A DNA stretch of 64,000 nt from Arthrobacter terricola (lineage in GTDB: Bacteria > Actinomycetota > Actinomycetes > Actinomycetales > Micrococcaceae): contig NZ_SMRU01000012.1 of the NCBI RefSeq assembly GCF_004354015.1, positions 62,001-126,000 of the forward strand, given 5' to 3'. Within the stretch, counting starts at the first letter, position 1; every line of letters starts with the position of its first letter. Both the position numbers and the translations under genes were made by a program. Positions 45,823-55,205 of this stretch are shown here, one piece after another. The notes under the pieces were generated by a model. It ran no database searches. It was given only the letters and a program-made list of their open reading frames with translations, and was not told the DNA's origin.

Positions 45823-48800
45823 ATGTTCCGTCTGGCAAGGCTTTCACTCGCGAACAGGGCATTGATCGCGCTGATCACCGTCTTCGCGGCGGTGTTCGGC
45901 GTGATCACCATGTCTTCGCTCAAGCAGGAACTCATCCCTTCGGTCGAGTTTCCGCAGATTTCCGTGATTACGTCCATGGCGGGCGCTTCCCCGGACGTCG
46001 TTGACAAGCAGCTCAGCCGTCCCCTCGAGGCCGCCTTGAACAGCGTCGAGGGCTTGGAATCGACCACGTCGACGTCGCGGAGCGGTGTGTCGCAGATCAC
46101 CATGGTCTTCACGTATGGTTCGGACCTGGACCGTGCCCGCAACCAGATCGATCGCGCCATCTCCAACGCCAAGCGGGTGCTGCCGGCCGACGTCGAACCC
46201 CAATCCTTCGCCGGCAACATCAGCGACTTCCCGATCGTGTACCTGGCGGCGTCGTCGGACAAACCGTTGAGCGAACTCAACACTGACTTGCAGCGGCTTA
46301 GCGTTCCCCGGCTCCAAAAACTCGACGGCGTGCGCAGCGCCGACGTGACGGGCGGCGCGACACAGCACATCCTGATCCAGCCCAAGGTTCCCGCCATGGC
46401 CGCGAGCGGCGCCTCGGTCCAGTCGATCGCCAGCGCCCTCAAGAACAACGGAACCCTGGTTCCCGCGGGAACCATCCAAGACCAAGGCAAGACCCTGTCG
46501 CTGCAGGTCGGGAGCCCGGTTGACTCCCTCGACGTCATCAAGGGCTTGCCGCTCACGGGAGCCAAGGCGGGCACGACCATCGGCGCCGTCGCAGACGTGA
46601 GCATTGAGGACGACGCCGCGACGTCCATCACCCGGACCAACGGAAAGCCCACGCTGGCGCTTTCCGTCACGAAAAAGCCCGACGGCGACACGGTCGCCAT
46701 CTCACACGCCGTCCAGGACGCCATTCCCCAGATGGAAGCGGAACTCGGCTCCAACGCGCACTTCACCCCCGTGTTCGACCAAGCCCCCTACATTGAGAAG
46801 TCCATCAAGGACCTCACCACGGAAGGGCTCCTCGGGCTCGGTTTCGCCGTGGCCGTGATCCTTGTCTTCCTGATGTCCGTGCGTTCCACGCTGGTGACAG
46901 CCGTATCCATCCCGTTGTCCCTGCTCATCACCTTCATCGGGATCTTCGCGACGCACTACTCCCTCAATATCCTCACGCTCGGGGCCCTGACTATCGCGAT
47001 CGGCCGCGTGGTGGACGATTCAATCGTGGTGATCGAGAACATCAAGCGCCATTTGAGCTACGGAGAGCACAAGCTCGCAGCGATCCTCAATTCCATCCGG
47101 GAAGTGGCCGGCGCCATCACGGCGTCGACGCTGACGACAGTCGCGGTCTTCCTACCGATCGCCTTTGTGGGCGACCTGGCCGGCGAACTGTTCCGGCCTT
47201 TCGCCCTGACAGTCACCATTGCACTCCTGTCCTCGCTCCTGGTGTCCCTCACGATTGTTCCGGTTCTGGCTTACTGGTTCCTCAAGTCGCCTTCCCCGTC
47301 GGAAGCCGCCGAGGACGTCGTCCGTGCCGAAAAGGCCCGCGCCGCAGCGCATGAGGCCGAGCAACGCAGCATCCTGCAGCGTGGCTACTTGCCCATCCTG
47401 GCCAAGACCCAGAAACACCCGGTCCTCACCATCGTGGCCGCGGTGCTGGTCCTGGGCGGCACGGCGGCCATATCTCCCCTCCTTGCGACAGACTTGCTCG
47501 GCGACTCGGGCCAGAACAGCATGACCGTGCGCCAAGTCCTTCCCGCGGGCACAAGCCTTGACCAGACCAGCGCCGCCGCAGAAAAGGTCGAATCGGTCCT
47601 GAAGGGCATTGACGGCATCAAGGACGTCCAGGTCACCTCCGGCAATGCCCAGACCGGCTTCGCCGCGCTGACGTCCAGCGGAGCGTCCAATTCGTCATTC
47701 ACGGTGGTGACCGACGAAAAAGCCGACCAGCAGAAATTGCAGGAGACGGTCCGGACCCGGCTAGCTGATGCTTCGGCCGCGGGAAAGATCACGGTCGGGT
47801 CCCAACAGGGTGGCCTGGGAACGTCGTCGAGCGTTGATATCACCATCAACGCGGCCACCTCGACCGACCTCAAGACGGCCAGTGATGCCGTCGTCAAGGC
47901 AATGGACGGCGTGCCGGGCAGTTCCGAAGTTGACACCAACCTTGACGCAAGCGCCTCCGTGGTGCAGGTTCGCGTGGACCGTGCCAAAGCCGTCGCTGCA
48001 GGGCTGAATGAGGAACAGGTTGCCGGTGTCCTCGCCGCGACCGTCAGCCCCGTCCCGGCGGGCACGGTCCGCATCGACACGACCGACTTCCCGGTACAGA
48101 TCGGCGAGGGGACCCATTTCACCAGCATCGCCGATGTCAGGGCGATCAACATCCCGACGCCGGTGGGCCCGGTACCGCTGTCAAGTATCGCGTCCGTGGA
48201 TCAAGTGGACACTCCGGTCACCATCACGAGCAGCAACGGGCAGCGCACCGCCACGGTGACCATTACGCCGTCGGGGTCCAACCTTGGCGCGGTCAGCGCA
48301 ACGGTCAAGGACCGCCTGGCGTCCGTCCAACTTCCGGCGGGCGTCACGGCGACGATTGGCGGGGCGACCACCCAGCAGGCCGATTCGTTCAAGCAATTGG
48401 GCCTCGCACTGCTTGCCGCGGTCGCAATCGTCTACGTGATCATGGTGGCCGCCTTTAAGTCGCTTATACAGCCCCTCATCTTGTTGGTGTCCGTGCCTTT
48501 CGCCGCGACGGGAGCTATCGCTTTGCTCCTGGTGACGGGTGTTCCGCTCGGCCTGCCCGCACTGATCGGGATGCTGATGCTGGTGGGCATCGTGGTCACG
48601 AATGCGATTGTGTTGATCGACCTCATCAACCAATACCGAAAACCCCACGACGGCACCCCGGGAATGAGCGTGGCCGAGGCGATCACGCACGGCGCCCGCC
48701 AACGCTTGCGCCCCATCCTGATGACCGCCCTAGCCACGGTGTTCGCCTTGACTCCGATGGCGCTAGGCATCACGGGTGGAGGCGGCTTCATTTCCCGGCC

Positions 48801-49062
48801 ACTGGCCATCGTGGTTATCGGCGGCCTTGTTTCGTCGACGGCGCTGACCCTCGTCCTGGTGCCCGTCCTCTACAAGTTGGTGGAGGGCCGCCGCGAAAAG
48901 AAGGCCCTGCTCAAGGTACTGATCCATCGCCCCGACGTCACTAAGGGCGACGGGGCGAAGGACGGCGGACCGGCCAACGCCCAAGGCGAGCAATTGGACT
49001 GGACGACGGGAATGGTTCCGAAGATCAGTGGCCGCCGGTCCGCGTCCGGATCCGCCGAGTAG
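45823..49062 (+). CDS. RND-family efflux permease (HAE1/AcrB-like)
   Basis: This 1079-residue permease has the RND duplicated layout: transmembrane helix 1 at the start (ANRALIALITVFAAVFGVI), two long extracellular loops and two sets of helices (about 335-475 and 850-1020). The paired acidic residues in TM4, GRVVDDSIVVIENI, match the proton-relay D407/D408 of AcrB. No periplasmic adaptor or outer-membrane gene is near, and Arthrobacter has one membrane, so it likely exports across that membrane alone, as in other actinobacterial HAE/MMPL proteins. The substrate is unknown. AGGAGACAAGG precedes the ATG. Confidence 0.85.
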   Translation: MFRLARLSLANRALIALITVFAAVFGVITMSSLKQELIPSVEFPQISVITSMAGASPDVVDKQLSRPLEAALNSVEGLESTTSTSRSGVSQITMVFTYGSDLDRARNQIDRAISNAKRVLPADVEPQSFAGNISDFPIVYLAASSDKPLSELNTDLQRLSVPRLQKLDGVRSADVTGGATQHILIQPKVPAMAASGASVQSIASALKNNGTLVPAGTIQDQGKTLSLQVGSPVDSLDVIKGLPLTGAKAGTTIGAVADVSIEDDAATSITRTNGKPTLALSVTKKPDGDTVAISHAVQDAIPQMEAELGSNAHFTPVFDQAPYIEKSIKDLTTEGLLGLGFAVAVILVFLMSVRSTLVTAVSIPLSLLITFIGIFATHYSLNILTLGALTIAIGRVVDDSIVVIENIKRHLSYGEHKLAAILNSIREVAGAITASTLTTVAVFLPIAFVGDLAGELFRPFALTVTIALLSSLLVSLTIVPVLAYWFLKSPSPSEAAEDVVRAEKARAAAHEAEQRSILQRGYLPILAKTQKHPVLTIVAAVLVLGGTAAISPLLATDLLGDSGQNSMTVRQVLPAGTSLDQTSAAAEKVESVLKGIDGIKDVQVTSGNAQTGFAALTSSGASNSSFTVVTDEKADQQKLQETVRTRLADASAAGKITVGSQQGGLGTSSSVDITINAATSTDLKTASDAVVKAMDGVPGSSEVDTNLDASASVVQVRVDRAKAVAAGLNEEQVAGVLAATVSPVPAGTVRIDTTDFPVQIGEGTHFTSIADVRAINIPTPVGPVPLSSIASVDQVDTPVTITSSNGQRTATVTITPSGSNLGAVSATVKDRLASVQLPAGVTATIGGATTQQADSFKQLGLALLAAVAIVYVIMVAAFKSLIQPLILLVSVPFAATGAIALLLVTGVPLGLPALIGMLMLVGIVVTNAIVLIDLINQYRKPHDGTPGMSVAEAITHGARQRLRPILMTALATVFALTPMALGITGGGGFISRPLAIVVIGGLVSSTALTLVLVPVLYKLVEGRREKKALLKVLIHRPDVTKGDGAKDGGPANAQGEQLDWTTGMVPKISGRRSASGSAE

Positions 49063-49148
49063 ATCCGCAGGATAGGGCACTAGGACAGGCCGCAGGGAAC
49101 CGCCGAGGCACCGGGAACAAATAGCTGCCCAGCCCTGTTACAGCCATC

Positions 49149-49180
49149 GATACATGCAAATGCATCTATCTTGGGATAGA
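49149..49180. promoter_or_regulatory. Overlapping inverted repeats before the LLM/MarR operon
   Basis: GATACATGCA-AA-TGCATCTATC (49149-49170, one mismatch) and the perfect TCTATC-TTGG-GATAGA (49165-49180) overlap by six bases, about 60 bases before the LLM start. The first has the size and symmetry of a MarR operator, and the operon encodes a MarR protein as its second gene, so autoregulation is likely. Confidence 0.5.
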
Positions 49181-49229
49181 CTGTTGGTAGGTCCTCAACA
49201 CCAGCAGGGCAGGCAGAAAGGCAAACATC

Positions 49230-50354
49230 ATGGAGATCGGCGTATTCAGCGTCAGCGACATCACCACTGACCCCACCACGGGCCGGACCCCCACCGAGAA
49301 CGAACGCATCAAGGCATCCGTGGCCATCGCCAAGAAGGTCGAAGAGATCGGCATGGACGTCTACGCGATCGGCGAGCACCACAACCGCCCGTTCTTCTCG
49401 TCCTCCCCCACTACCACCCTGGCCTACATCGCGGCGCAGACCGAACGCATCACCCTGTCTACCGCCACCACCCTGATCACCACCAACGATCCCGTCAAGG
49501 TCGCGGAAGACTTCGCGATGCTCCAGCACTTGGCGGACGGCCGCGTGGACCTCATCATGGGCCGGGGAAATACGGCGCCCGTGTACCCGTGGTTCGGCAA
49601 GAACATCCAGGACGGGATCGAACTCGCGATCGAGAACTACTCGCTCCTCCGCCGGCTCTGGGATGAAGACACCGTGAACTGGAGCGGCAAGTTCCGCACG
49701 CCGCTGCAGAACTTCACGTCCACGCCCCGGCCGCTCGACGGCGTCGCGCCCTTCGTGTGGCACGGATCCATCCGCAGCCCGCAGATCGCGGAACTCGCCG
49801 CCTACTACGGTGACGGCTTCTTCGCGAACAACATCTTCTGGCCCAAGGAGCACTACCAGCAGCTCATCGGCCTGTACCGCGAGCGCTTCGAGCACTACGG
49901 CCACGGCAACGCGGACCAGGCCATCGTGGGACTCGGCGGGCAGTTCTTCATGCGCAAGAATTCGCAGGACGCGGTGAAGGAGTTCCGTCCGTACTTCGAC
50001 AACGCTCCGGTCTACGGCCACGGTCCGTCACTGGAGGACTTCACGTCCCAGACGCCGTTGACGGTCGGCAGCCCGCAGGAAGTCATCGAAAAGACGCTCA
50101 CGTTCCGCGATTACTTCGGCGACTACCAGCGCCAGTTGTTCCTCGTGGACCACGCGGGACTGCCGCTCAAGACGGTCCTGGAGCAATTGGACCTCTTCGG
50201 TGAAGAAGTCCTGCCGGTCCTGCGGAAGGAATTCGCGGCCCGCAAGCCGGCCCACGTCCCGGACGCCCCAACGCATGCATCACGGGTGGCGGCGTCGGCC
50301 CTGGCTGCCGCGGCTGAAGACGCCGTTGCCCACGCCTCCGGGGGGACCGCGTGA
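49230..50354 (+). CDS. LLM-class flavin-dependent oxidoreductase
   Basis: This 374-residue TIM-barrel luciferase-like monooxygenase uses reduced FMN or F420. It begins MEIGVFSVSDITTDPTTGR, has IGEHHNRPFFSSSPTTTLAYIAAQT and the active-site region LADGRVDLIMGRGN, and FVWHGSIRSPQIAELAAYYGDGFF. Such enzymes oxidise small ketones, alkanesulfonates or other organics; the substrate is not clear. The GTG start of the MarR gene overlaps its stop (GTGA). A C-terminal Ala-rich extension (about 345-374) is variable. Confidence 0.85.
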   Translation: MEIGVFSVSDITTDPTTGRTPTENERIKASVAIAKKVEEIGMDVYAIGEHHNRPFFSSSPTTTLAYIAAQTERITLSTATTLITTNDPVKVAEDFAMLQHLADGRVDLIMGRGNTAPVYPWFGKNIQDGIELAIENYSLLRRLWDEDTVNWSGKFRTPLQNFTSTPRPLDGVAPFVWHGSIRSPQIAELAAYYGDGFFANNIFWPKEHYQQLIGLYRERFEHYGHGNADQAIVGLGGQFFMRKNSQDAVKEFRPYFDNAPVYGHGPSLEDFTSQTPLTVGSPQEVIEKTLTFRDYFGDYQRQLFLVDHAGLPLKTVLEQLDLFGEEVLPVLRKEFAARKPAHVPDAPTHASRVAASALAAAAEDAVAHASGGTA

Positions 50355-50815
50355 CCACCAAGGCGGCAACTTCGTCGTCGGTACGCCTCGCCGCCGAAAC
50401 CTGGGAGTCGTTGTTCCGCTCCCAGGTGGCGGTGATGCGCCGGCTCCAAGCGGGGAAGGCCTTCAAGAGGCTTCCCATCAAGGAGTACGACGTCTTGTTC
50501 ACGCTCTCGCGCTGCCCTACCGGCAAGCTCCGCTTGAACGAGATCAATGACCACGTGCTCCTTAGCCAATCCAGCCTGAGCCGGTTGGTCGAGCGGCTGG
50601 AGAAGCGGGGGCTCCTGGAGCGCAGCGTCGCCCCCGACGACGGCCGCGGGATCCTGCTGGGGCTGACCGACGCGGGGCGCGAGCTTCAGAAGGAGATCGG
50701 CCGCGAGCACGTGCGCGATATCGCCGAGCTCGTGGCCCCCGCCCTGACGGCGGAGGAACAGCGGGAGCTCCTGCGGCTCACAGAGAAGCTGCAGGCGTTC
50801 GTAGCGGGCAAGTAG
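50351..50815 (+). CDS. MarR-family regulator (LLM operon)
   Basis: This 154-residue MarR protein has the dimerisation helices (LAAETWESLFRSQVAVMRRL), recognition helix region LRLNEINDHVLLSQSSLSRLVERLEKRG, wing RSVAPDDGRGILLGLTDAG and C-terminal helices. It starts at GTG 50351, overlapping the monooxygenase stop. It likely senses the monooxygenase substrate and controls the operon through the repeats at 49149-49180. That is an inference. Confidence 0.85.
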   Translation: MTTKAATSSSVRLAAETWESLFRSQVAVMRRLQAGKAFKRLPIKEYDVLFTLSRCPTGKLRLNEINDHVLLSQSSLSRLVERLEKRGLLERSVAPDDGRGILLGLTDAGRELQKEIGREHVRDIAELVAPALTAEEQRELLRLTEKLQAFVAGK

Positions 50816-50898
50816 CGGCGCAGGTCCGTAGCGGCGCGCAGGCGCGTTCCCGCCGTCGTCGTCGGTTCCCGGTTCGGCTGGACCCCGGTCCGCGCCCG

Positions 50899-51705
50899 TC
50901 AGCGCAGGATGACGAGCTGGTCCGGATCTTCTTCCGGCAGCTCGTCGGCGACGTCGGCGGTGACTTTCAACGTCTTCAACGAGAGGCTCCCGCCCACCGT
51001 GGAAAGGAACGCCGTGTCCGATGAGTCCCGTCCGGCCGTGATCCGCAGCATGGCTTCACGGGGAGCAAGGCCCGTGGGGTCGATGACGTACCAGGTTCCA
51101 TCGATGTTGGCTTCGGCCACTGCGTGGAAATCCATGGGGCTGAGTCCCGGCGCGTAGACCGCGGTGAGGCGGGCCGGAATGTCCTTGGAGCGCAGGAGGG
51201 CGATGGCCAGGTGCGCGAAGTCGCGGCACACTCCCTTGCGGTGCAGGAGCGTCTCGACGGCGCCATCCGTTCCTCGCGACGAACCGCTGACGTACCTGAG
51301 TTCGCCGTTGACCCAGTTCCTGACGGCGTGCAACAGCTCCTCGCCGTGCAGCCCGCCGAACTCGGCGTACGACGTCGGGAGGAGCCGGTCCGATTCGGCG
51401 TAGCGGCTGGGACGGACGTACCGGATGAGTTCCATCCGTGAGGAAGCGTCAGGGACGCCGAAACCGCGGACCGACGCCTGGTAATCCACGGTGACTTCAC
51501 TCGGTTCGTCGAATTCCATGTAGTGGAAGCGACCGCCGTGGTGGTCGGTCAATTCGGTCAGGGGAACGGCTTCGCCTTCAACCGTGACGGAAAGTTCCTC
51601 AGTCATCGATTCGTAGCCTGGGTTGTTTGCTACAGCGATTGCCATGGCCACTTTGGTGCTGGCGACGGTCTTGAAAACGAGCTTGGCGGAAACGTTGCGT
51701 TCCAT
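50899..51705 (-). CDS. Transglutaminase-like protein with N-terminal domain
   Basis: This 268-residue protein has a transglutaminase-like core with the catalytic triad visible: Cys in RKGVCRDFAHLAIALL, His in MDFHAVAEANI and Asp in WYVIDPTGLAPR. The N-terminal 100 residues match the beta-sandwich often fused to this core (LVFKTVASTKVAMAIAVANNPG). Members are usually proteases or crosslinking-like enzymes acting on peptides; the target is unknown. The ATG at 51705 has CGGAG before it; the longer frame from 51765 adds non-conserved residues. The next gene upstream encodes a lipoprotein. Confidence 0.82.
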   Translation of the reverse strand: MERNVSAKLVFKTVASTKVAMAIAVANNPGYESMTEELSVTVEGEAVPLTELTDHHGGRFHYMEFDEPSEVTVDYQASVRGFGVPDASSRMELIRYVRPSRYAESDRLLPTSYAEFGGLHGEELLHAVRNWVNGELRYVSGSSRGTDGAVETLLHRKGVCRDFAHLAIALLRSKDIPARLTAVYAPGLSPMDFHAVAEANIDGTWYVIDPTGLAPREAMLRITAGRDSSDTAFLSTVGGSLSLKTLKVTADVADELPEEDPDQLVILR

Positions 51706-51773
51706 GGATCTCCGGGAGGGTTGCGGCTGGACATCCCCCATGTCGCCGATCTGCTGGTGCGTCAATCGCGGTT

Positions 51774-52592
51774 CTACAGATTGACCTTCAGAGACAGTAG
51801 CATCCGTTGGACGTTGGCGAATTCCGAGCTATCGTCCACGTACTTTGCGGCCTGGTCAAGGGTGTCGAAGGACTTCGCCGGAGCGACCACTTCGTCCGTG
51901 GCAAATGCGTGGATGGCGGACATGTCCCCGAAAGAGTAATTGCCTTTGCCGGCCGGAGCCGCCACGAGGTTGCGAAGTTCGCAGGCCTTGCCATCAGTCC
52001 CCGCCACCATGTTGGTAATCCCGTATGAACCGAAGAATTTGTACCCCTGGATGACGCGGAACACCACGTGCGGGGGAATCGTGGAATCGCTGTCCGCGTG
52101 CGGAAGGTCGACAGGGACGCTGCTGACCACCACGTAGGGCCGCTTTGCGGCGTCGTCGCACGCTGCCGGACTTGCTGCGGGCAAACCGGTCTCCAAGGTT
52201 GCCATGTAGGTGCCTTTGGAATCCTTGACCACGATCTTGAGGGCGCCCGGCAAAGTGCCGGCGTCGGGCGCGAGCGATTGTGCGATCCAGTCGCTCGGGA
52301 GGTCGAAGCTGACTGTCTTGGCGGCGTCCGTGTAGGTCTTCCAAGCAGCGGCGGTGGCACCGGAAGTTGCCGCGCCGGCCGAGGGGCTGCTGGCGCCCGC
52401 GCTGGCTGAGGGACTGCCGGAAGCGCCCGACGGCGGGACCGCGCCAGCGCCGCTCGGGCCCGGTGCCGTACTGGTTCCGGCCGTCCACGTCGAACCGGCC
52501 TTGCCATCGGCACTGCAGCCCGCAGCGGCGATGGCAACGACGGCCGCCAGGACGGCTATTGAAAAACTCAACGGAATCCGCTTCGCTCCCAT
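51774..52592 (-). CDS. Secreted lipoprotein, Ser/Ala-rich linker
   Basis: This 272-residue protein has a signal peptide with lipobox-like AIAAAGC, then a Ser/Gly/Ala/Pro-rich linker (about 30-85) and a globular C-terminal domain (WKTYTDAAKTVSFDLPSDW ... FGSYGITNMVAG ...). I do not recognise the domain; the opening resembles PsbP-like or DUF-type secreted domains of actinobacteria (an aromatic-rich start SFDLPSDW). It lies on the minus strand, after the divergent DUF1684 gene and 68 bases ahead of the transglutaminase, so it may be co-transcribed with it. I chose the ATG at 52592 because the signal peptide starts there. Confidence 0.65.
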   Translation of the reverse strand: MGAKRIPLSFSIAVLAAVVAIAAAGCSADGKAGSTWTAGTSTAPGPSGAGAVPPSGASGSPSASAGASSPSAGAATSGATAAAWKTYTDAAKTVSFDLPSDWIAQSLAPDAGTLPGALKIVVKDSKGTYMATLETGLPAASPAACDDAAKRPYVVVSSVPVDLPHADSDSTIPPHVVFRVIQGYKFFGSYGITNMVAGTDGKACELRNLVAAPAGKGNYSFGDMSAIHAFATDEVVAPAKSFDTLDQAAKYVDDSSEFANVQRMLLSLKVNL

Positions 52593-52733
52593 GGGCAACA
52601 GCCTAGCGGCGGACGGACCCGGTCCGGTCTTGCCGTGCCGCGTTTTGCTCCACGGCTGAGTCGGTAGCGGAGACCACAGCGGGGTCAAGTAGCGCACACC
52701 ACAGGGTCGCGGCGCGAGGACTAGGCTGGACGC

Positions 52734-53402
52734 ATGGATCCCGATCAGCGCGAAGAGGACGAAAACAGTGTGGCGGGAATCTCCGCCGTGGACATAGCCG
52801 ACTGGCGCCTGCGGACGTTCGCGCTCTATGACCAGGTCCGGAAGATCGCCGTCGGAGATCCTTTCCAAGCCCACGTGTATTGGCGCCAGGAGCGGGACCG
52901 CATGTTCGGAACGCATCCAGCGTCGGCCTTGACAGCTGCGGCCAAGGCGAACTTCTCCGGGCTGCGCACCGCCGACTACGATCCCCGTTTTCGCCGCTTC
53001 GCGTCGCTCTCTCCCGAAGGCGCCGGGCAGGAGATGAATGTCCAGACCGGTACCGACGGCGTTGTGCCGTTCGTCCGCTTGGGTACCTTCGACCTCGACG
53101 ACCTCGGGTCCCTCGCGGTGTGGCGCCTCCGCAGCTACGGAGGCGGGATCTTTGTGCCCTTCCGGGATGCGACGGCGGGCAAACCTGGAGGAAGCTACGG
53201 CGCCGGCCGGTACCTTCTGGACACCATCAAGGGCGCCCACCACGGCCTGCGCGGTTCGGGGCAGCAGGAGTTCATCCTCGATTTCAACTTCGCCTACAAC
53301 CCGTCCTGTGCGTACAACGAGGCGTGGGCATGTCCCTTGGCCGGGCCCGCGAACCGCCTCGCGGCGGACATCCCGGTGGGCGAGCTTTACGTGCCGGACT
53401 GA
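52734..53402 (+). CDS. DUF1684 domain protein
   Basis: This 222-residue cytoplasmic protein matches DUF1684: DWRLRTFALYDQVRKIA, AHVYWRQERDRMFGTHPASAL, YGGGIFVPFRDATAG, GGSYGAGRYLLDTIKG and the closing FNFAYNPSCAYNEAWACPLA. The family has no assigned reaction; the Cys and Gly motif near the end suggests a cofactor site. It is followed by a FAH gene after 86 bases on the same strand. Confidence 0.88.
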   Translation: MDPDQREEDENSVAGISAVDIADWRLRTFALYDQVRKIAVGDPFQAHVYWRQERDRMFGTHPASALTAAAKANFSGLRTADYDPRFRRFASLSPEGAGQEMNVQTGTDGVVPFVRLGTFDLDDLGSLAVWRLRSYGGGIFVPFRDATAGKPGGSYGAGRYLLDTIKGAHHGLRGSGQQEFILDFNFAYNPSCAYNEAWACPLAGPANRLAADIPVGELYVPD

Positions 53403-53488
53403 GCAGCCTCCGGCTGCAGCAGGCATCGCCGGACCTAAGACCGGCCAGCAGTACCGTACCGACCCCTCACAGGACGTAGGATGTCTTC

Positions 53489-54340
53489 ATGACTTCCTCA
53501 CGCCCCCGCCGGATCGCCCGGGTCCGGCCCGTCCATCCCGCGTCGCCGGACGAACAGTTTTTCGTGGCGAACGACGCCGCGGATTTCCATTCCGCAGACG
53601 GCAGGAAGTGGACGGTGGTCGAAACTCCATTCCCTGGCTCTCCCGCAAACGCCGGCAGCCCTGCACGAACAGGATGGGAGCCAGGCGCCGAGGTGCTTGA
53701 GGACGGGTTCGTCTTCCTTGCACCGTCCGTTCCCGCGAACGTCCTGGGCATGGCGCACAACACCGGCCAGCCCGGCAGGGACTTGCCGGCCCAAGCGTTC
53801 CACAAGGCCGCAACGAGCGTCATCGGCCCCGGCGAGGCCATCGAGATCGGCGCGGATGTGGGACACGTAGACCCCGAAGCCGAGCTGACCGTCGTCGTCG
53901 GCCGGAAGGCCCGCGGCTTGACCCTCGACAATGCCCGCACGGCGATCCTCGGATTCACGATCGGCAACGACGTCTCCGCCCGGGATCTGCAGAAGAGCGA
54001 TGAACTGTGGATCAGCGCGAAAAGCCAGGACACCTTCACGCCGACGGGACCATGGATCGTCACCGATCTTGACGAGGGCGACGTTTCGATCGCGGTTGTA
54101 CACAACGGCCAGGAGCTGCGCGCGGCCAGTTCCGCGGACCTCGGCTGGAAGGTGGGCGAAATCCTCGTCTACCTCAGTTCGTTCATGACATTGCACCCCG
54201 GCGACCTCGTGCTCACCGGCTTTCCGGCCGAGAGCGCGCGGATCCTTCCGGGGGACATCGTGACCTGCAAAATCGGCGGAATCGGCGAGCTGAGCAATCC
54301 CGTCACAGCTACTTCATGGGAGAAATACAGTTTGATGTGA
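53489..54340 (+). CDS. Fumarylacetoacetate hydrolase family protein (second copy)
   Basis: This 283-residue FAH-superfamily protein differs from that at 19192-19968: it has an N-terminal extension of about 85 residues and VPANVLGMAHNTGQPG, EAELTVVVGRKARGLT (metal ligands), GFTIGNDVSARDLQKSDELWI, and LHPGDLVLTGFPAESA. The two share only family motifs. Family members hydrolyse acylpyruvates or decarboxylate oxaloacetate, so the exact substrate is unknown. It ends 12 bases before the GtrA gene, so the two are likely co-transcribed. Confidence 0.88.
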   Translation: MTSSRPRRIARVRPVHPASPDEQFFVANDAADFHSADGRKWTVVETPFPGSPANAGSPARTGWEPGAEVLEDGFVFLAPSVPANVLGMAHNTGQPGRDLPAQAFHKAATSVIGPGEAIEIGADVGHVDPEAELTVVVGRKARGLTLDNARTAILGFTIGNDVSARDLQKSDELWISAKSQDTFTPTGPWIVTDLDEGDVSIAVVHNGQELRAASSADLGWKVGEILVYLSSFMTLHPGDLVLTGFPAESARILPGDIVTCKIGGIGELSNPVTATSWEKYSLM

Positions 54341-54352
54341 CAGGCTTGGCCC

Positions 54353-54844
54353 ATGGATTCGTCAGTTGCACCCGTCACCGCATCGCGGCAGGAGTCCCAT
54401 GTCCTCCCACCGGCGGGCGAGCAGCTCAAGGGCCTCATGCGCTATCCGGTGGTCCGGCAACTCGTGCGGTTCACCGGCGTCGGGATCGTCTGCACGGCGT
54501 CGTCGCTGGGCCTCTACGCGGTGTCCCGTCCATGGATGGGGCCGCAATTGGCGAACGCGGCCGCGCTCATCATCACGTCGCTCATGAACACCGCCTTGAA
54601 CCGGCGGCTGACCTTCAAGATCAGCGGCAAGCAGAAGAGAACCCGGGACCACGTGAACGGGCTGATCGTCATTGCGGTCGCGTTGGTCATCACCGGCGGA
54701 AGCCTGGCCGTGCTGCACGCCTTCCGTCCCGAGGCCACCGTTACCGAGGACCTGTTGACCACCACGTTGTCCGGATTCTTCGCCACGGCCGTCCGTTTCT
54801 CGATGCTGCGGCACTGGATTTTCCGGCGGGCCCGCAACGCGTGA
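54353..54844 (+). CDS. GtrA family membrane protein
   Basis: This 163-residue protein has four predicted transmembrane helices (about 40-60, 68-86, 100-120 and 133-155) and the GtrA pattern LVRFTGVGIVCTASSLGLY and NTALNRRLTFKI. GtrA proteins help move lipid-linked sugars across the membrane in cell-surface glycan synthesis. No glycosyltransferase is adjacent, so the glycan is unknown. Confidence 0.85.
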   Translation: MDSSVAPVTASRQESHVLPPAGEQLKGLMRYPVVRQLVRFTGVGIVCTASSLGLYAVSRPWMGPQLANAAALIITSLMNTALNRRLTFKISGKQKRTRDHVNGLIVIAVALVITGGSLAVLHAFRPEATVTEDLLTTTLSGFFATAVRFSMLRHWIFRRARNA

Positions 54845-55205
54845 CCGCTGGCCGGCACGCGCCCGGCGCCTGCCGAACTTAGCATGTGAATTGCAGCGAT
54901 AGGTGACAGCATCTTCGCGTCGCTACATGTCGCGTCTCTGATGCGGGTAGGCCGGCAGCCTACCGGACGCGCTTAGTGCCCGATGCAGCTGTCCGGTGAC
55001 TGTTGGCACTCGATGTTGACTGCTCCCGCGTGTTGTCGCAGGTCGTCGAGCTTCAGGAGGGCTACGTCGGAGCAGTGCTGATGCGTCACGACCCGGCTGG
55101 TGCCTGGACAGGGGCCGTCGCCGGATTAAGAATTACCGCCAAATAGCGATCAAATCCACACCTTTCCGGGCACCGACAGCCCGCAGCAGTGGAAGGGACG
55201 CCGGC
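54845..55205. other. Intergenic region before the TetR gene
   Basis: About 360 bases between convergent genes. There is no full gene. A 47-codon frame from TTG 55003 to 55146 (ending VAGLRITAK) has plausible codon use but no ribosome site or recognised family; it could be a gene remnant. A GTAGGC/GCCTAC hairpin near 54945 is weak. No insertion-sequence ends were seen. Confidence 0.5.

Noticed and set aside
54845..55205. Insertion-sequence remnant
   Set aside because: No terminal inverted repeats, target duplications or transposase motifs were visible.
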